From Histoplasma ohiense (taxonomy: Eukaryota; Ascomycota; Eurotiomycetes; Onygenales; Ajellomycetaceae): a stretch of DNA of 64,000 nt. Below, piece by piece: positions 1 to 9,779 of this stretch. The position numbers and the translations under genes are program-made. The notes beneath the pieces are model-generated. The model had not been told where the DNA came from, did not search any database, and saw nothing but the letters and a program-made list of their open reading frames with translations. Positions within the stretch are counted from its first letter, which is position 1. Each line of letters opens with the position of its first letter. The stretch spans positions 5,704,001 to 5,768,000 of the forward strand of contig JAEVHH010000003.1 in assembly GCA_017607445.1 (NCBI GenBank), written 5' to 3'.

Positions 1-1058
1 GATATTCAGAAGATCCAAGATGGGTATAACCAGGCCACCAGCTATGCAATGAACGGAAAGCACAGGGCGTCCAGTACAAAAACCATGGAATCGAAAACAA
101 TGTAGCGAGCGATGTTTGTCACTTTAGCTTAGAGCAAGTTGGCCAATTGGCTTGCGTCAAGTCAGTGACAATGACCCAGATCAATCACAGCATCAAGAGA
201 GCAAAAAACAAAGATGCCTTCTCAAAACAGAAACAAAGGAGGTAAAGGAGTGGCGTCTGCTTTCTCTTCCAATTCAAGTAGAACAGGAGTACGATGATTT
301 CGGTACAAGGGATAGCGTCAAGTCGCCACACGTTCACCCCACAATGCCTTGTGTGGGTAAGAGGGGCAATGCTGTAAAGAAACCATGCACCATCACCCCA
401 TGCATACAAAGATGGAAGACACAATACAAACCACCTCCTCCAAGAGAGTGTTGGAGAATCGGTATTTGTGTGTCCCAGTTGTCCCAATTCGCTTTGACAC
501 ACAGAGCCGGAAGTTCCGGCAATCCCCGGTTGTGCCGAGCCGATCTCTCTGCTCTGTATAGAAGTATACTGTATATGATATTTTCTGGCCCATTCATCTA
601 TTTCTGAAAGGCAATGGGTTAATTGCCGACAGGTATTCTAGATCCATAATTTAAAAAGTAACAAGTTAGCTTATTTGAGCTCCACTGGTGCCCGTCAGGG
701 CTGGGGTTGGCTACTCATCGAGTTAGGTGGGAAGGGAGCAATTATATTATTTAAACTGCGGAATTCATCGCATGCTAGTTTTTCTATGTGCTAGGACTAA
801 ATAAACTGAGGAATTCATTGCTACAAAACACCAGGGCAGTTCTCACTAGATAGACGGCCGCTGGTCGAGTCTCTGGGGGAAATCATTCAAGATTCCTCAC
901 AGCCTCTTGGGAACTTCAAACCAAAACAGGAGTGTAAAAGTAATATAATGCAAGCAGGGAATGGGTATGACCTTCGCGTGGCGAAATGAGGGTTGCAATG
1001 GGATGGCCGTCCGACTCCAAAATTTCGAACCAGGTATAAGGAATGATCGCATTGGGAA
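1..1058. other. Intergenic region, no gene recognised
   Basis: Open frames on both strands here (for example 152-607 plus and 185-502 minus) overlap each other, begin at non-ATG codons or lack any recognisable motif, and have no intron-exon logic. The right end is the 3' flank of the RNA1 gene. The left end could hold UTR of a gene outside the window. I see no RNA gene. Confidence 0.6.
752..822. repeat. 21-nt imperfect direct repeat
   Basis: A 21-nt block at 752-772 (TAAACTGCGGAATTCATCGCA) recurs at 802-822 as TAAACTGAGGAATTCATTGCT, spaced exactly 50 nt apart with three or four mismatches. Function unknown. Confidence 0.5.
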
Positions 1059-2522
1059 CTAGATTGTTGCTGATTTCAACTTCTCGCCTAGCTCATCAAC
1101 GGTTTTATCCACATTCTGAACTACTGGCTGGTTCTCAGCCACGTCGGCCTCCATGAGTATATGTTCGGCTTTTGCTTGAATGTCGATTTCAGCCTCAGTA
1201 TCAGTCGCTACGCTTTCCCATTCCCATTCCTCCTCCTCCTCCTCCTCCTCCTCCTCTTCTTCTTCCTCCTCGCCTTCTAGCTCGTCAAGTTCATCTAGAC
1301 CCCATGCATCGTCGTCGTCATCTTTTCCAAATCGTGCTTTGCGTGTCTTCAATAGCTCTTGTAGTCTCATGATATCTTCGTTATCCTCATCAAAAGCATT
1401 CGCATTAAGGAAAACCTTCTTAAGCGCGGGGAGGCTAGTTTTAGCAACATGAACCAACGCTCCCACCCCCTTGCCATTTATCTCGTTCCCTTTCAGCTTA
1501 AGAATCTCAAGCTTCGTGTTCCCGCCAGCAGAAAGCGCCTTCGCAACCTGGAGCCAGCCTTTGGCCGTGAGAGCACAGTCGTCAACCCCCAGCTCGCGAA
1601 GAGATGGCAATCCCGACAATACCGCGGCTAGAGCAAAAGAGCCGTCCTTCCCATACGTATTATCTTCCAAGTCGAAGACTTCCAACTCAGGCGCATGACA
1701 AATGCCAGTGTTCAGTAGTTTTACGACGCCCTTGGAATAAATGCCATTCTGCTTCATCCTAATTGTCCGAAGTCCCTTGCCGTTTGCCTTAATAGCCCGT
1801 GCCCATGCTTCCATGCTTCCAGCCTCGAGTCTGTTCCGGCCACAGACGATGGTCTCGAGGGCTGGGATTTCATATTTTATTTCAGGGTTGGATCGCGCTT
1901 TGAGTTTACTCTCGCTAAGCTCTGTTAGAGCATTCGCGATAAACGTACCTGCCTCTGGGCCTAGGCCATTGTTGTTCAATATCAGGTGGCGGAGGGGGAG
2001 GTGAGCTCTTAGAAACTCGACGAGGGGATCTTTGGTATTCACGCCGAATGCGTTATCGCTGAGATCGACGGTTTGCAGCGTGTGGACGTCAAGGAGAGGT
2101 CTGAGGAGGGAGTAGAGCGCGGTAGGGATTTCGCTAAGCAGTCGACCGGTGAAAAGATCGTCCAGTCGTATGGTTTCTAAGTTTTTCTGTTTGCGCAAAA
2201 GCAGTCCCAGTTTCCTACATGCATCGGGGCTGTATGAGTTACCCCCAAGGTGTACCTCAGTGAAGACATCGTCAGTGTTGATGAGAGGTTCAATATATTT
2301 TTCAAGATCCTCAAGGCGATCGTCGTCCACCTTTTTGAGCTCAGCGTCGATCTGTCTGATCTCATCTTCGATTTTCTTCAATTTTGTTTCTTTATCCTGT
2401 TTCGCCTGCAACTGGCGTCTCTCCCCTTCCAATATTCCCTTTTCCTTTTCAAGGATTTCTCTCTTGGAGTCAAATCTCTGGCCTTTGACCCCAATGACAA
2501 AGAGGGTATGTGGAGGGGTCAT
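1059..2522 (-). CDS. rna1: Ran GTPase-activating protein 1 (RanGAP, Rna1)
   Basis: Cytosolic GTPase activator of Ran, which keeps Ran in the GDP form outside the nucleus and so drives nucleocytoplasmic transport. The 487-residue product shows the family's leucine-rich repeats: LDDLFTGRLLSEIP (about 120-133, with the conserved Arg of the FTGR motif), VDLSDNAFG (152-160), LNNNGLGPEAG (182-192), VCGRNRLEAGSM and FDLEDNTYG. It ends in an acidic tail with a long Glu run near residues 415-440, then VDELGEKL, as in yeast-type Rna1. No intron is needed. The ATG at 2522 is chosen because it lies in a CCCGCCATGAC context; the open frame extends 30 nt further upstream but only to a GTG. Odd: residues 20-71 form a Lys/Glu-rich coiled coil between the N-terminal strand and the first LRR, where yeast proteins have almost nothing. 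Divergent from COX17. Identification is firm; the insert is unusual. Confidence 0.93.
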   Translation of the reverse strand: MTPPHTLFVIGVKGQRFDSKREILEKEKGILEGERRQLQAKQDKETKLKKIEDEIRQIDAELKKVDDDRLEDLEKYIEPLINTDDVFTEVHLGGNSYSPDACRKLGLLLRKQKNLETIRLDDLFTGRLLSEIPTALYSLLRPLLDVHTLQTVDLSDNAFGVNTKDPLVEFLRAHLPLRHLILNNNGLGPEAGTFIANALTELSESKLKARSNPEIKYEIPALETIVCGRNRLEAGSMEAWARAIKANGKGLRTIRMKQNGIYSKGVVKLLNTGICHAPELEVFDLEDNTYGKDGSFALAAVLSGLPSLRELGVDDCALTAKGWLQVAKALSAGGNTKLEILKLKGNEINGKGVGALVHVAKTSLPALKKVFLNANAFDEDNEDIMRLQELLKTRKARFGKDDDDDAWGLDELDELEGEEEEEEEEEEEEEEEWEWESVATDTEAEIDIQAKAEHILMEADVAENQPVVQNVDKTVDELGEKLKSATI

Positions 2523-2897
2523 GGCGGGGTAAATATTGCTGTGCAAGGACACGATCGTTCAGGAGGAGTAAGAAAAATATCAGCGTGAGTATTCCAGCAA
2601 GCCAGCTGCTATTAGAAGGGGGAATCAGAAGGGTGAATGTACAAGCCAGAGGATAGAAAACGTTGAACGAAATTTTGTACTTTGCATTGTTTATGTGGTC
2701 CGGATCCACACCAGGACGGGAAGTCCCAGTTGCCTCGGTAAGACTGATATTCCGGTCTCCGAGCTTTGTTTGCAACCTAGTTTCGCAAAGTCAACAAGCT
2801 ATTTGCCAATTCACTAACTGTACATCACTTAAAACCTTTTACGCCCCTCTGGCGCTTGCTCACCGATATCAGCTTCGTCGGCATCTACCTCTCAACA
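2523..2897. promoter_or_regulatory. Shared divergent promoter of rna1 and cox17
   Basis: The two start codons face away from each other 375 bp apart, so this stretch must carry both 5' UTRs and both core promoters. No other coding frame within it is convincing. I do not recognise specific factor sites. Confidence 0.55.
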
Positions 2898-3375
2898 ATG
2901 TCGCTTCCAGCATTCACGTCTATTTCCACCGGTGAGTTTTCCAATTTGAAAGCCATCCATACACGGGAACAAGCGCTCGCTAACCCGTCTTACCCAGCTT
3001 CTCCATCAGCTCTCAATTCCTCTACATCTAGCTCTGCTGAATCATCCTCAAAACCTAAGGTACGTATGGGGGGGTCCTGCTTACCCTCCTGTCCCCGCTC
3101 CAACCGCACCCATCACAGCCATCGGTCAACCCAGTCAGGCACCGAATCCACCGCCCCGTGGTACTGCTCCCACCTGCCAATAGCCTATTATTGTCTAACA
3201 CAGATATTTGTATTAAAACGGCCTTCCATAGCCATGTTGCGTCTGCAAAACCGAAAAAGCCGCCCGCGATGACTGCATGCTCTTTTCCAAATCAGACGAT
3301 GCCGCGCAGCAAGAATGCCGACCGCTCATAGAGCAGTATAAGAGCTGCATGGCTGGGTTTGGATTCAAGATTTAG
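2898..3375 (+). CDS. cox17: Cox17, mitochondrial copper chaperone (3 exons)
   Basis: Delivers copper in the mitochondrial intermembrane space to Sco1 and Cox11 for cytochrome c oxidase assembly. Exons by GT...AG inspection: 2898-2931, 2998-3059, 3232-3375, giving 79 residues. Intron 1 (66 nt) starts GTGAGT and ends CCCAG; intron 2 (172 nt) starts GTACGT and has CTAAC upstream of its ATAG end. Residues 1-32 are a Ser-rich N-terminus. Exon 3 holds the whole functional core: PCCVC (33-37) with the Cu-binding Cys pair C34-C35, then a twin CX9C, C37...C47 and C61...C71, and the C-terminal MAGFGFKI typical of fungal Cox17. Length and cysteine spacing match the family exactly. The ATG is in an ACAATGTC context. 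An upstream AG at 3202-3203 is rejected as acceptor because it breaks the CCVC frame. Confidence 0.93.
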
Positions 3376-4636
3376 AAAATGGAACGAAAATGTCGGGGCT
3401 CGCGGTGGAATATATGCTGTAAAGAACAAATCGGGTTGTTCGAGGTTGTTTCTGTGTTATATTTTGGGGAGGGGGGGCAGGGTAGAGATTATCGGGATGA
3501 GATGGGCTGCAGCTCAACTATTCGCGAGTGTACGATAGGGTGGTTTTGCTTTCATTTTCACTTCTTTTTAAAAGTTTGAATTTTGGAATTTGACAATTCA
3601 TACTTCTGGCGCGTTACGTTAAGGCGTCAATATGAAAGGGTCTTGATATATATATATATTTTCTCGTTTTTGGTCAATTTTTTTTTATACATGCAAACCA
3701 TTATTCGGGAAGTGGCTTCCACTCCCTCCAACCTTGCCGTATGTCTTTTTTCCTTATATTGTCCATGAAAAGGATGTAAAATAGAAGATCTCCACTTCCA
3801 CTATATAAATATACGTTCATTCAAGAATGATCCCCGCCTACTCTCTACGGTTTGTAGCAATTTATCAATTCCAAGTCTCCCCTCGATCTTCAAATACATA
3901 CGTAGTAATTCAAGAGACTGGATGCAAAAAGTCTAAAGAGGTAGCGCAGAAAATAAACTCATATTCGTTGGCAATGAGGATATAAAGTTACTAAGTGATA
4001 AATATCTGGGTAGAAATAAAACGATCGAAATAAAACGGTAGTATGCAAAAATTAACTATGCAATGTGACGTAAGGCTAGCGAATATGCAGAAATTGAGGA
4101 ATGGAGAATGGAGAATGATAGGAACAAGAAAAGGCTGAAAGGTAAATAGAAAATAGAGGGAAGGAACCCCTCACAAGGTAACGTAAAACTAGTGTGCTAA
4201 TCATGGATGTTGCGACCCCAATAGAAAAAACAAGATACCATGACAAGAAAGATGAATAACTCAGAAACCAACAGGGAGCATGGAATGAACGCCAGCAGAA
4301 ATTATGTTTAAATAAGCCCTCTTCATCCCGATGTCGACAGTGGAAAACCGTGACCACCACTATTGCGTAAGGTTCATCTAGCAGAAGAAAACGCAATGTC
4401 GGTCTGTTTCCTGGTTCCCGTTTCTATGGCTATTGATCCGGACGAAAATTTCGCTAGGCGGTCCGGGAGGTAGCTGCATTGCTATAAATTTAGATGCGTG
4501 TGTTGAAAAAATCCGGGTTAAGTTGAGATGACGAGCAGGATTGTGAAAACTTCCATCGTCCTGGAGAGAACAGAATACCGTCCCCTCGAGGTTTTGAAGG
4601 ATACTTGAGGTTGACGAGAAGGCATTATGGCTGGTT
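3376..4636. other. Intergenic region between converging genes
   Basis: Contains the 3' flanks of cox17 (plus) and of the next minus-strand gene. AT-rich, with a short TA tract near 3646-3658. Small frames at 3379-3768 plus and 4076-4680 minus have no family features. Nothing else seen. Confidence 0.55.
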
Positions 4637-6192
4637 TCAAGCACTGATACTGGACCCCGCGCCACCGCCAACCCATCCAAATTTTTTCAATCCGCCTTTC
4701 ACCGCTTCCTTCCCGCAGCCAGCCCCAGCCTTGATACTTGATAAACGATCATTCCCCGAACTGTTCCCATTGATGAATCCATCAAGTCCAGTAGACCCAA
4801 GACCATGTTCAGCATGGCCTATTTCTCGCCCTAGTACGTATCCAGCGGAGAAACTGATGGCAGAGAACAAAACAACCACACCAGCGCTGATTACCCAGGT
4901 CATAACGGTGGGGCTGATGATGGATGAGCTCTGAGACATAGGCACACGGCGCGACCGCTTTGAGGACGGAGAGTGATTGCGAGACGAGTTGGTTTTTCGT
5001 CTTGCTTTATGGGCTGAATCGGGCGACGCAGCACGTTTAGAGGATGAGGAACTTGGGTTGTGACTGTGTCCCGGGATGTTACTAAAGGTGGGTGCTATCG
5101 TCCTGGCACATTCTTGGCTGTGGTCCTCTCCCAGAGCAATAGATTCGGGAACTAATCGAAAGGCCGAAGGTTCGGTTCTCTCGGTTGTTGGGGGTCGGGA
5201 GTCTTGCTTGGGCAACCCACGAGCCGCGGCTGCGCAGGATAGAAGAGTGGAAAGGCTTGCTCGTAGAGCAGCATCGTTATCGGCTTGGTAGGAAGGGGAT
5301 ATCATATTGTAAGGGGAATGTTGATGCTGGCGCGAATGTCGTGCAGGGTGTAGGTTGGAGCGCGAGTTTCTCCTTGATCTAGCCCTGAAGCTAGGAGGCG
5401 CTGATATCGGATTTGTAGTAAAAGCGGACGGTCTCGATCGTTGGGTTTGCGAGGCGGGAGGGTGTGAAAATGCATTTGGCTGCGGAGTGAAAGTTGGTGG
5501 GTTCGAGGTCAAACCAAGAGCGGTAGAGTTGTCATCTTCATCGCTTGAAATTGCGACCTCAGATGTTGATAAATTCCCACGATATAGCATCGCATTTCCG
5601 CGTGAGAGATCCTCATTTGAGCTGCTCAGAACCCGGTCTGACTCGCTCTCACTCTCTTCATATTCATCTTGACTACTTCCTGGGACACTGGGAGAGCGGC
5701 GCGAGTAATGAGAATTTAAATTACCTGTCGCAGATGCGTGGCGGTGGATTCTTTGGTGGCGTCGCTGCCGTACCCGAAGCCCTGTCGTGACAATATCATC
5801 GCTTGCAGTGACAGAAGATAGGGAAGAGGATGACGGTTGAGACGCAATTTCTATCCACGAATCTGTATAGTAACTAAATGAGTACATGTTGAACGAACAA
5901 AATATAGCGAGCATTAAAGATAATTAAAGAGATGGAAAGTTCAAGAAGAAAGTACGGCCGATCAGTATGCATGCTTGATACTTGATCGGGAGTGTCTATC
6001 ACTTCGTGTTCGTCACTCGCTAGCTACACACATACCTTCTGATCTGGTATGTCGTCCACCAGACGTATTTTGTGATGGAATCACAGTTTCTCGTGACGTA
6101 GTTGCCGTGGCGGTATCTCTGGGGCCATGTAGCGAACGTTCCTGGTTCCCGTCGAGATTAGTCCGATGAGGCTCAAGGTGGTTCGGCTGCAT
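4637..6192 (-). CDS. Ser-rich protein with one C-terminal membrane segment and an AIM/LIR-like motif (2 exons)
   Basis: Two exons, 6036-6192 and 4637-5862, give 460 residues; the 173-nt intron starts GTATGT and ends TATACAG and splits the Asp codon that becomes residue 53. The start ATG at 6192 is in CACCATGCAG context. Seen: a disordered N-terminus; DSWIEIAS (53-60), a Trp-x-x-Ile core preceded by acidic and Ser residues; several acidic Ser clusters; a long low-complexity middle; basic blocks (RRKTNSSRNHSPSSKRSRR) just before a single hydrophobic helix at about 374-396, followed by GYVLGREIGHAEHG and a Gly-rich tail. I do not recognise a named family with certainty. The layout (N-terminal Atg8-interacting-like motif, disordered cytosolic part, C-terminal membrane anchor) is that of organelle-anchored autophagy receptors such as S. 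pombe Atg43; that is a guess. Intron placement is strong, function weak. Confidence 0.75.
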
Positions 6193-7232
6193 GGTGAGTC
6201 CTGGCCGTGGAGGAAATGAAAGAATATGCCCTGCACTTTAACGGTTTCTGGTCTAACGACGTTGGTAGGATGGAAGTAGGAAGAAGAGGCTTTATATATA
6301 AAGGGCCAAGAGATAATCGTGCACTGATACTAAATTGGCGACTGAGAGGAGATAGCACGCTAGAGGGAAATCAACCACAAAGAAAATAACAATTGAATAA
6401 CAGAGGACTGTACAGCTGGTTGTGTAAAGGGGGGTAGAAGCCAGAGACCGGATGTCCACTGGATGGCCCCGTGGTATTCCTCAGGTGATAATACGAAGCA
6501 GATGAGGGAAAGTAAGTGGTATGGTATGCGCGATAACCGTATCGCAACCAGCACCCTCGTAGAAAGTACGAACAAAGGAGACAAGGAGAAGAGGAAAGAG
6601 GTGGGACAGATGCGGAAGAAATGTTAAAGAAGTTGAAGTTGACGATAAATATAAGAGGTGAGGAGACGTGGAAAGACGAGCCAAAGGGGAGATGGGCGGT
6701 GACCATGACGCAGTGCGTGGTATTTGCCGGTGGAGCTGTGGTGGTGGCTCATCCTACCCTCAATTGCTGGATTACGTGTTGGTTTCGTCCAGTAAGAGAG
6801 AGGGATGCGTGGATTTAGGGCAATAAAGTGTGTGGGCATATAGAATTTAAGTTATAGAGCTGCATCACGTGGGATGCCCCGCTTCCTCAAATAAGTTTAG
6901 GTTAGAGCTGCGTATTTGTGACGATAAGATAAGAGTTACATCTGAATTGAGTACTTATAGAACAACTATATAATCGAAATCATAATATCGAGGTTATAAA
7001 CGGGTCCAAGGAATTACCTCTGCACTAAACCAAAATAAGAACTTTTAGGGGGGAGAGGGTTAAAGACAAAATAAACATGAACAGAAGCCAGAATAAACAA
7101 AACAAAGCCAAAACAGGTATATCATACATTACCTATGGCGGGAGGGAGTCATTCCATGGCGCCAACTGAAATCGTCAATTCAAAACATCCTTGACATATG
7201 GAGAATTCACCACCGAAAGCATTTCGTGTGAT
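6193..7232. other. Intergenic region, promoter of the membrane-anchored protein gene
   Basis: Lies between two minus-strand genes: the 5' flank of the gene starting at 6192 and the 3' flank of the RRM protein ending at 7233. Frames here (6173-6839, minus and plus) overlap and lack motifs. No RNA gene seen. Confidence 0.5.
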
Positions 7233-8841
7233 CTAATCAAATGTGGTCTTCGTACCGCTGTAGTCGCCAAATCCACCACGATTGGTGCTGCCACCACGGC
7301 CTCCACGGGGAGCACCACGACCACGACCTCCACCACCACGTCCACCGCGGGCACCACCACGACCGCCACCGCGACCACCTCCACCACGTCCACCACCTCC
7401 AGAGTTCTGGCGAGGGGAGCTGAAATCGAGGCGCATCGAACGCCCTCCAAGGTCAGCACCATTGAGGGCCTGGAAAGCGGAACGCGCCTCATCGACCGAC
7501 GAGAACTGTACGTAGCCAAAGCCTTTGGGACGGCCAGACTCTGGGTCGGTGGGGAGACGCACACCAAGAATCGATCCATGTTCCGCGAAGGCCTCGGAGA
7601 TCATGTTCTCGTTTGCGCTAAATGCGATGTTACCGATGAACAAGGTATCACTCTCGGGGCTCGTCTGGTCACCGAAGTTTTGAGCGCGGGACTGCGCACG
7701 CTCTTTTGGGGCAGCACTGGAACGACCGTTGGCGAAATCGACGTTCAGTTTACGGCCGTCGAGCTCCGCATCCTTTTTGGCTGCGTGAGCTTTCGCCGCA
7801 TCCGCAGCGTTGGTGAACTCAACATATCCGAAACTATGCATAGGGGATCATCATGTCAGTTTACATGTTGCCTATAGTGATGGTAAAGTTTCCAGCTTAC
7901 CCTCTCGACCTGCCACTGTCGCGGTCGGTAACAATGCGCACACCAGCAAGCTCACCGAATTCCTCGAACTCGGATCGGAGCCATTCTTCGTCGACATTCC
8001 ATGACAGGTTACCGATGAAGAGGTTCCCACCTTCATTGGAATCCACCTTTGTTTTCTTGGGTGCGGCGACCTCCTCCTCCTCGTCTTCAGCCTTGCGCTT
8101 CTGAGACTTGGAAGATGGCTTCTCAGCCTCAGCGTTTTCTGCTTCTTCTGATTCCTCAGCCGAATCATCGGATGATTCATCGGATGAATCTTCCTCGGAT
8201 CCCTCGGAACTATCGTTGTCGTCGCTGTCGTTATCAGACTCCTCTATAGCTGATTCCTGTAGACAATTAGCAATGACTTTTTGTTGAAGCGTGTCACCAG
8301 TGTAACTTTCGCTTACCTTTGCTACAGCTTTGGCAGCTGGTTTCGTATCTTCAGTAGCGGAAGCTTCGGAGTCAGAGTTAGAATCAGAATCAGAGTCACT
8401 TTCGGATTCAGATTCATTGCTCTCACTTGTCTCCACCTTCTTGCCGTTGGTAGCAGGTTTCTCATCCTCGGACGAGGATGATTCCTCCGATTCAGAATCG
8501 GAATCGGAATCGGATTCGGATTCGGATTCGGGCTCAACTCTGGCAGTCTTGGTGGCGGCTTTAGCGGGAGCAGGTTTTGTCTCTGTCTCGCTTTCACTCT
8601 CACTTTCGCTGCTAGAGGCCTCGGTGCCATCGCTGGACTCGCTCTCTGACTCCGATTCCGAAGGTGATGGCTCCCTCTTCTTAGATTTCTTGTCTTCCTT
8701 GACAATTTTCTTGGCCATCTCTTTGACCTTTGATTTTGGAGCGACAGAACCCTTTGTCACAGAGCCATTCTTAACCTTGGACACAACCTTGTCCTCTCCT
8801 TTGCTAGTCTTCGATGATGATTTTATTTTCGACATCTTCAT
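7233..8841 (-). CDS. Nucleolin-like nucleolar RRM/RGG protein (Nsr1/Gar2 type, 3 exons)
   Basis: Nucleolar protein expected to act in pre-rRNA processing and small-subunit assembly. Exons 8317-8841, 7901-8256 and 7233-7833 give 493 residues. Intron 1 is 60 nt, in frame and stop-free, so an unspliced reading would simply add 20 residues; it is recognised by GTAAGC...GCTAAT...CTACAG. Intron 2 (67 nt) interrupts the RNP1 motif, and removing it restores RGFGYVEF. Domains: Lys-rich start; alternating acidic/Ser blocks (about 45-240), the Nopp140/nucleolin-like phospho-acceptor region; RRM1 about 253-330 (NLFIGNLSW, RGFGYVEF); RRM2 about 356-432 (TLFIGNIAF, KGFGYVQF); RGG box about 438-482. The start could be Met1 (8841) or Met3 (8835); the second has the better -3 base. 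Divergent from ALG6. Confidence 0.9.
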
Positions 8842-8928
8842 CTAGCCATGGTTAAATCTCGCGATTCCAGAATAGAGAGATAAAGGAACTGTGAAAAAAT
8901 ACAAGATAGAAAGGAGAGTAGCACTCAC
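8842..8928 (-). promoter_or_regulatory. Probable 5' UTR intron (alternatively a 3-codon uORF) of the nucleolin-like gene
   Basis: Reading the minus strand, GTGAGTGC begins at 8928 and GGCTAG ends at 8842, directly before the ATG, with a TTTAAC branch-like sequence in between: an 87-nt 5' UTR intron. If it is retained, ATG GCT AGA TGA (8849-8838) forms a minimal uORF whose stop overlaps the main ATG as ATGA. Splicing would therefore switch the uORF on or off. Confidence 0.5.
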
Positions 8929-9755
8929 ATTGTCGTAATGTCAAGTCAAACAGGTAGTGGAACAAAATCTGTGCAGCAACCTCTGAAAGTACCCTCAGTA
9001 CCCACTGTGTATTTGGTTTGTATTTGCGACAATTTGAGCCCTCAGTCGAACAGCAAGCAACAAACAGCTATTAGATGGCTGTTATACGTCCTATTGAACT
9101 CGAGATCTCTGTCTCGAAAATACCCGCAAATGGTTTGCCCTCAGTTACCCACTAGTTTCAAGCCCACAGATGACAGACAGGCAAATACTTGCTCCGTCTA
9201 TAGAACCCACAAGTGAAAGTCCCACAAGAAATTTTGCAGTATGGTTTTCAAGAAAAGCCCACAGCCCTCAGAAGTTCAGAAAGCCCACAGGTACGGAAAT
9301 ACTTGCAGCAAGCCTAAATTTGTATCGGGACAGAAAAGGAGAAAAGACAGCACCGGGTCCAGTCTTTATCTCTCTAGATCCACAGGCAAACTCCCACAGA
9401 TATCTTGGTTCGAGAAGGAAAACTTGTTCAAAGAAATGGAAGACGCAAAAAAGATGGAGGACACAAAAAATATATCGATTTTTCCGGAAAAATCAATTCG
9501 GCGGCTGGAAATTTTGCTCACCGCTTTTGGGAAACTTGGCGCGCTAAAACGCCGGCAGTTCATCCACGAGCTACACTAGAACAAAGTAAGTTAGCGGCTT
9601 GATCCAAGCTCAATTTACCCACAGGACCTCGGTAGCCATCTCATCACTTCGCGTTGGAGCTTGCCAGGTGCAACTCCGACGACCTCAACGATAATTGATT
9701 GACTTGCACAGGGACCCATCTATTGTCGTCGATTCTCTTCAAAATAACACCACCA
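8929..9755. promoter_or_regulatory. Divergent promoter region with repeated CCC(A/T)CAG motifs
   Basis: The region between the nucleolin-like gene and alg6 contains at least eight copies of CCCACA(G/A) or CCCTCAG on the plus strand, for example near 9038, 9137, 9163, 9220, 9258, 9265, 9284, 9393, and one more at 9618. Most are followed by unrelated sequence, so they are dispersed motifs, not a tandem array. No convincing coding frame is present. The motif may serve either gene. Confidence 0.5.
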
Positions 9756-9773
9756 ATGGTCGTCGTCAATTGA
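9756..9773 (+). promoter_or_regulatory. Five-codon uORF just upstream of alg6
   Basis: ATG GTC GTC GTC AAT TGA lies in the same frame as alg6 and ends 6 nt before its ATG. Whether it is transcribed depends on the unknown start site. Confidence 0.4.
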
Positions 9774-9779
9774 CACACA

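Noticed and set aside
1172..1452. Pro- or Ser-rich plus-strand frames opposite rna1
   Set aside because: They arise from the complement of the Glu-run in the RanGAP acidic tail.
7191..7877. 228-codon plus-strand frame opposite the nucleolin-like gene
   Set aside because: It is the antisense shadow of RRM and RGG codons; the Thr/Ser repeats are complements of the Gly/Arg codons, and the opposite strand has complete RRM domains with introns.
8257..8316. Treating the 60-nt in-frame segment of the nucleolin-like gene as coding
   Set aside because: It has a GTAAGC donor, GCTAAT branch site and CTACAG acceptor, and its translation breaks the acidic/Ser pattern on both sides.
8330..8845. 171-codon plus frame opposite the acidic/Ser region of the nucleolin-like gene
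   Set aside because: Shadow of the repetitive Ser/Glu/Asp coding; the sense strand has a clear domain layout.
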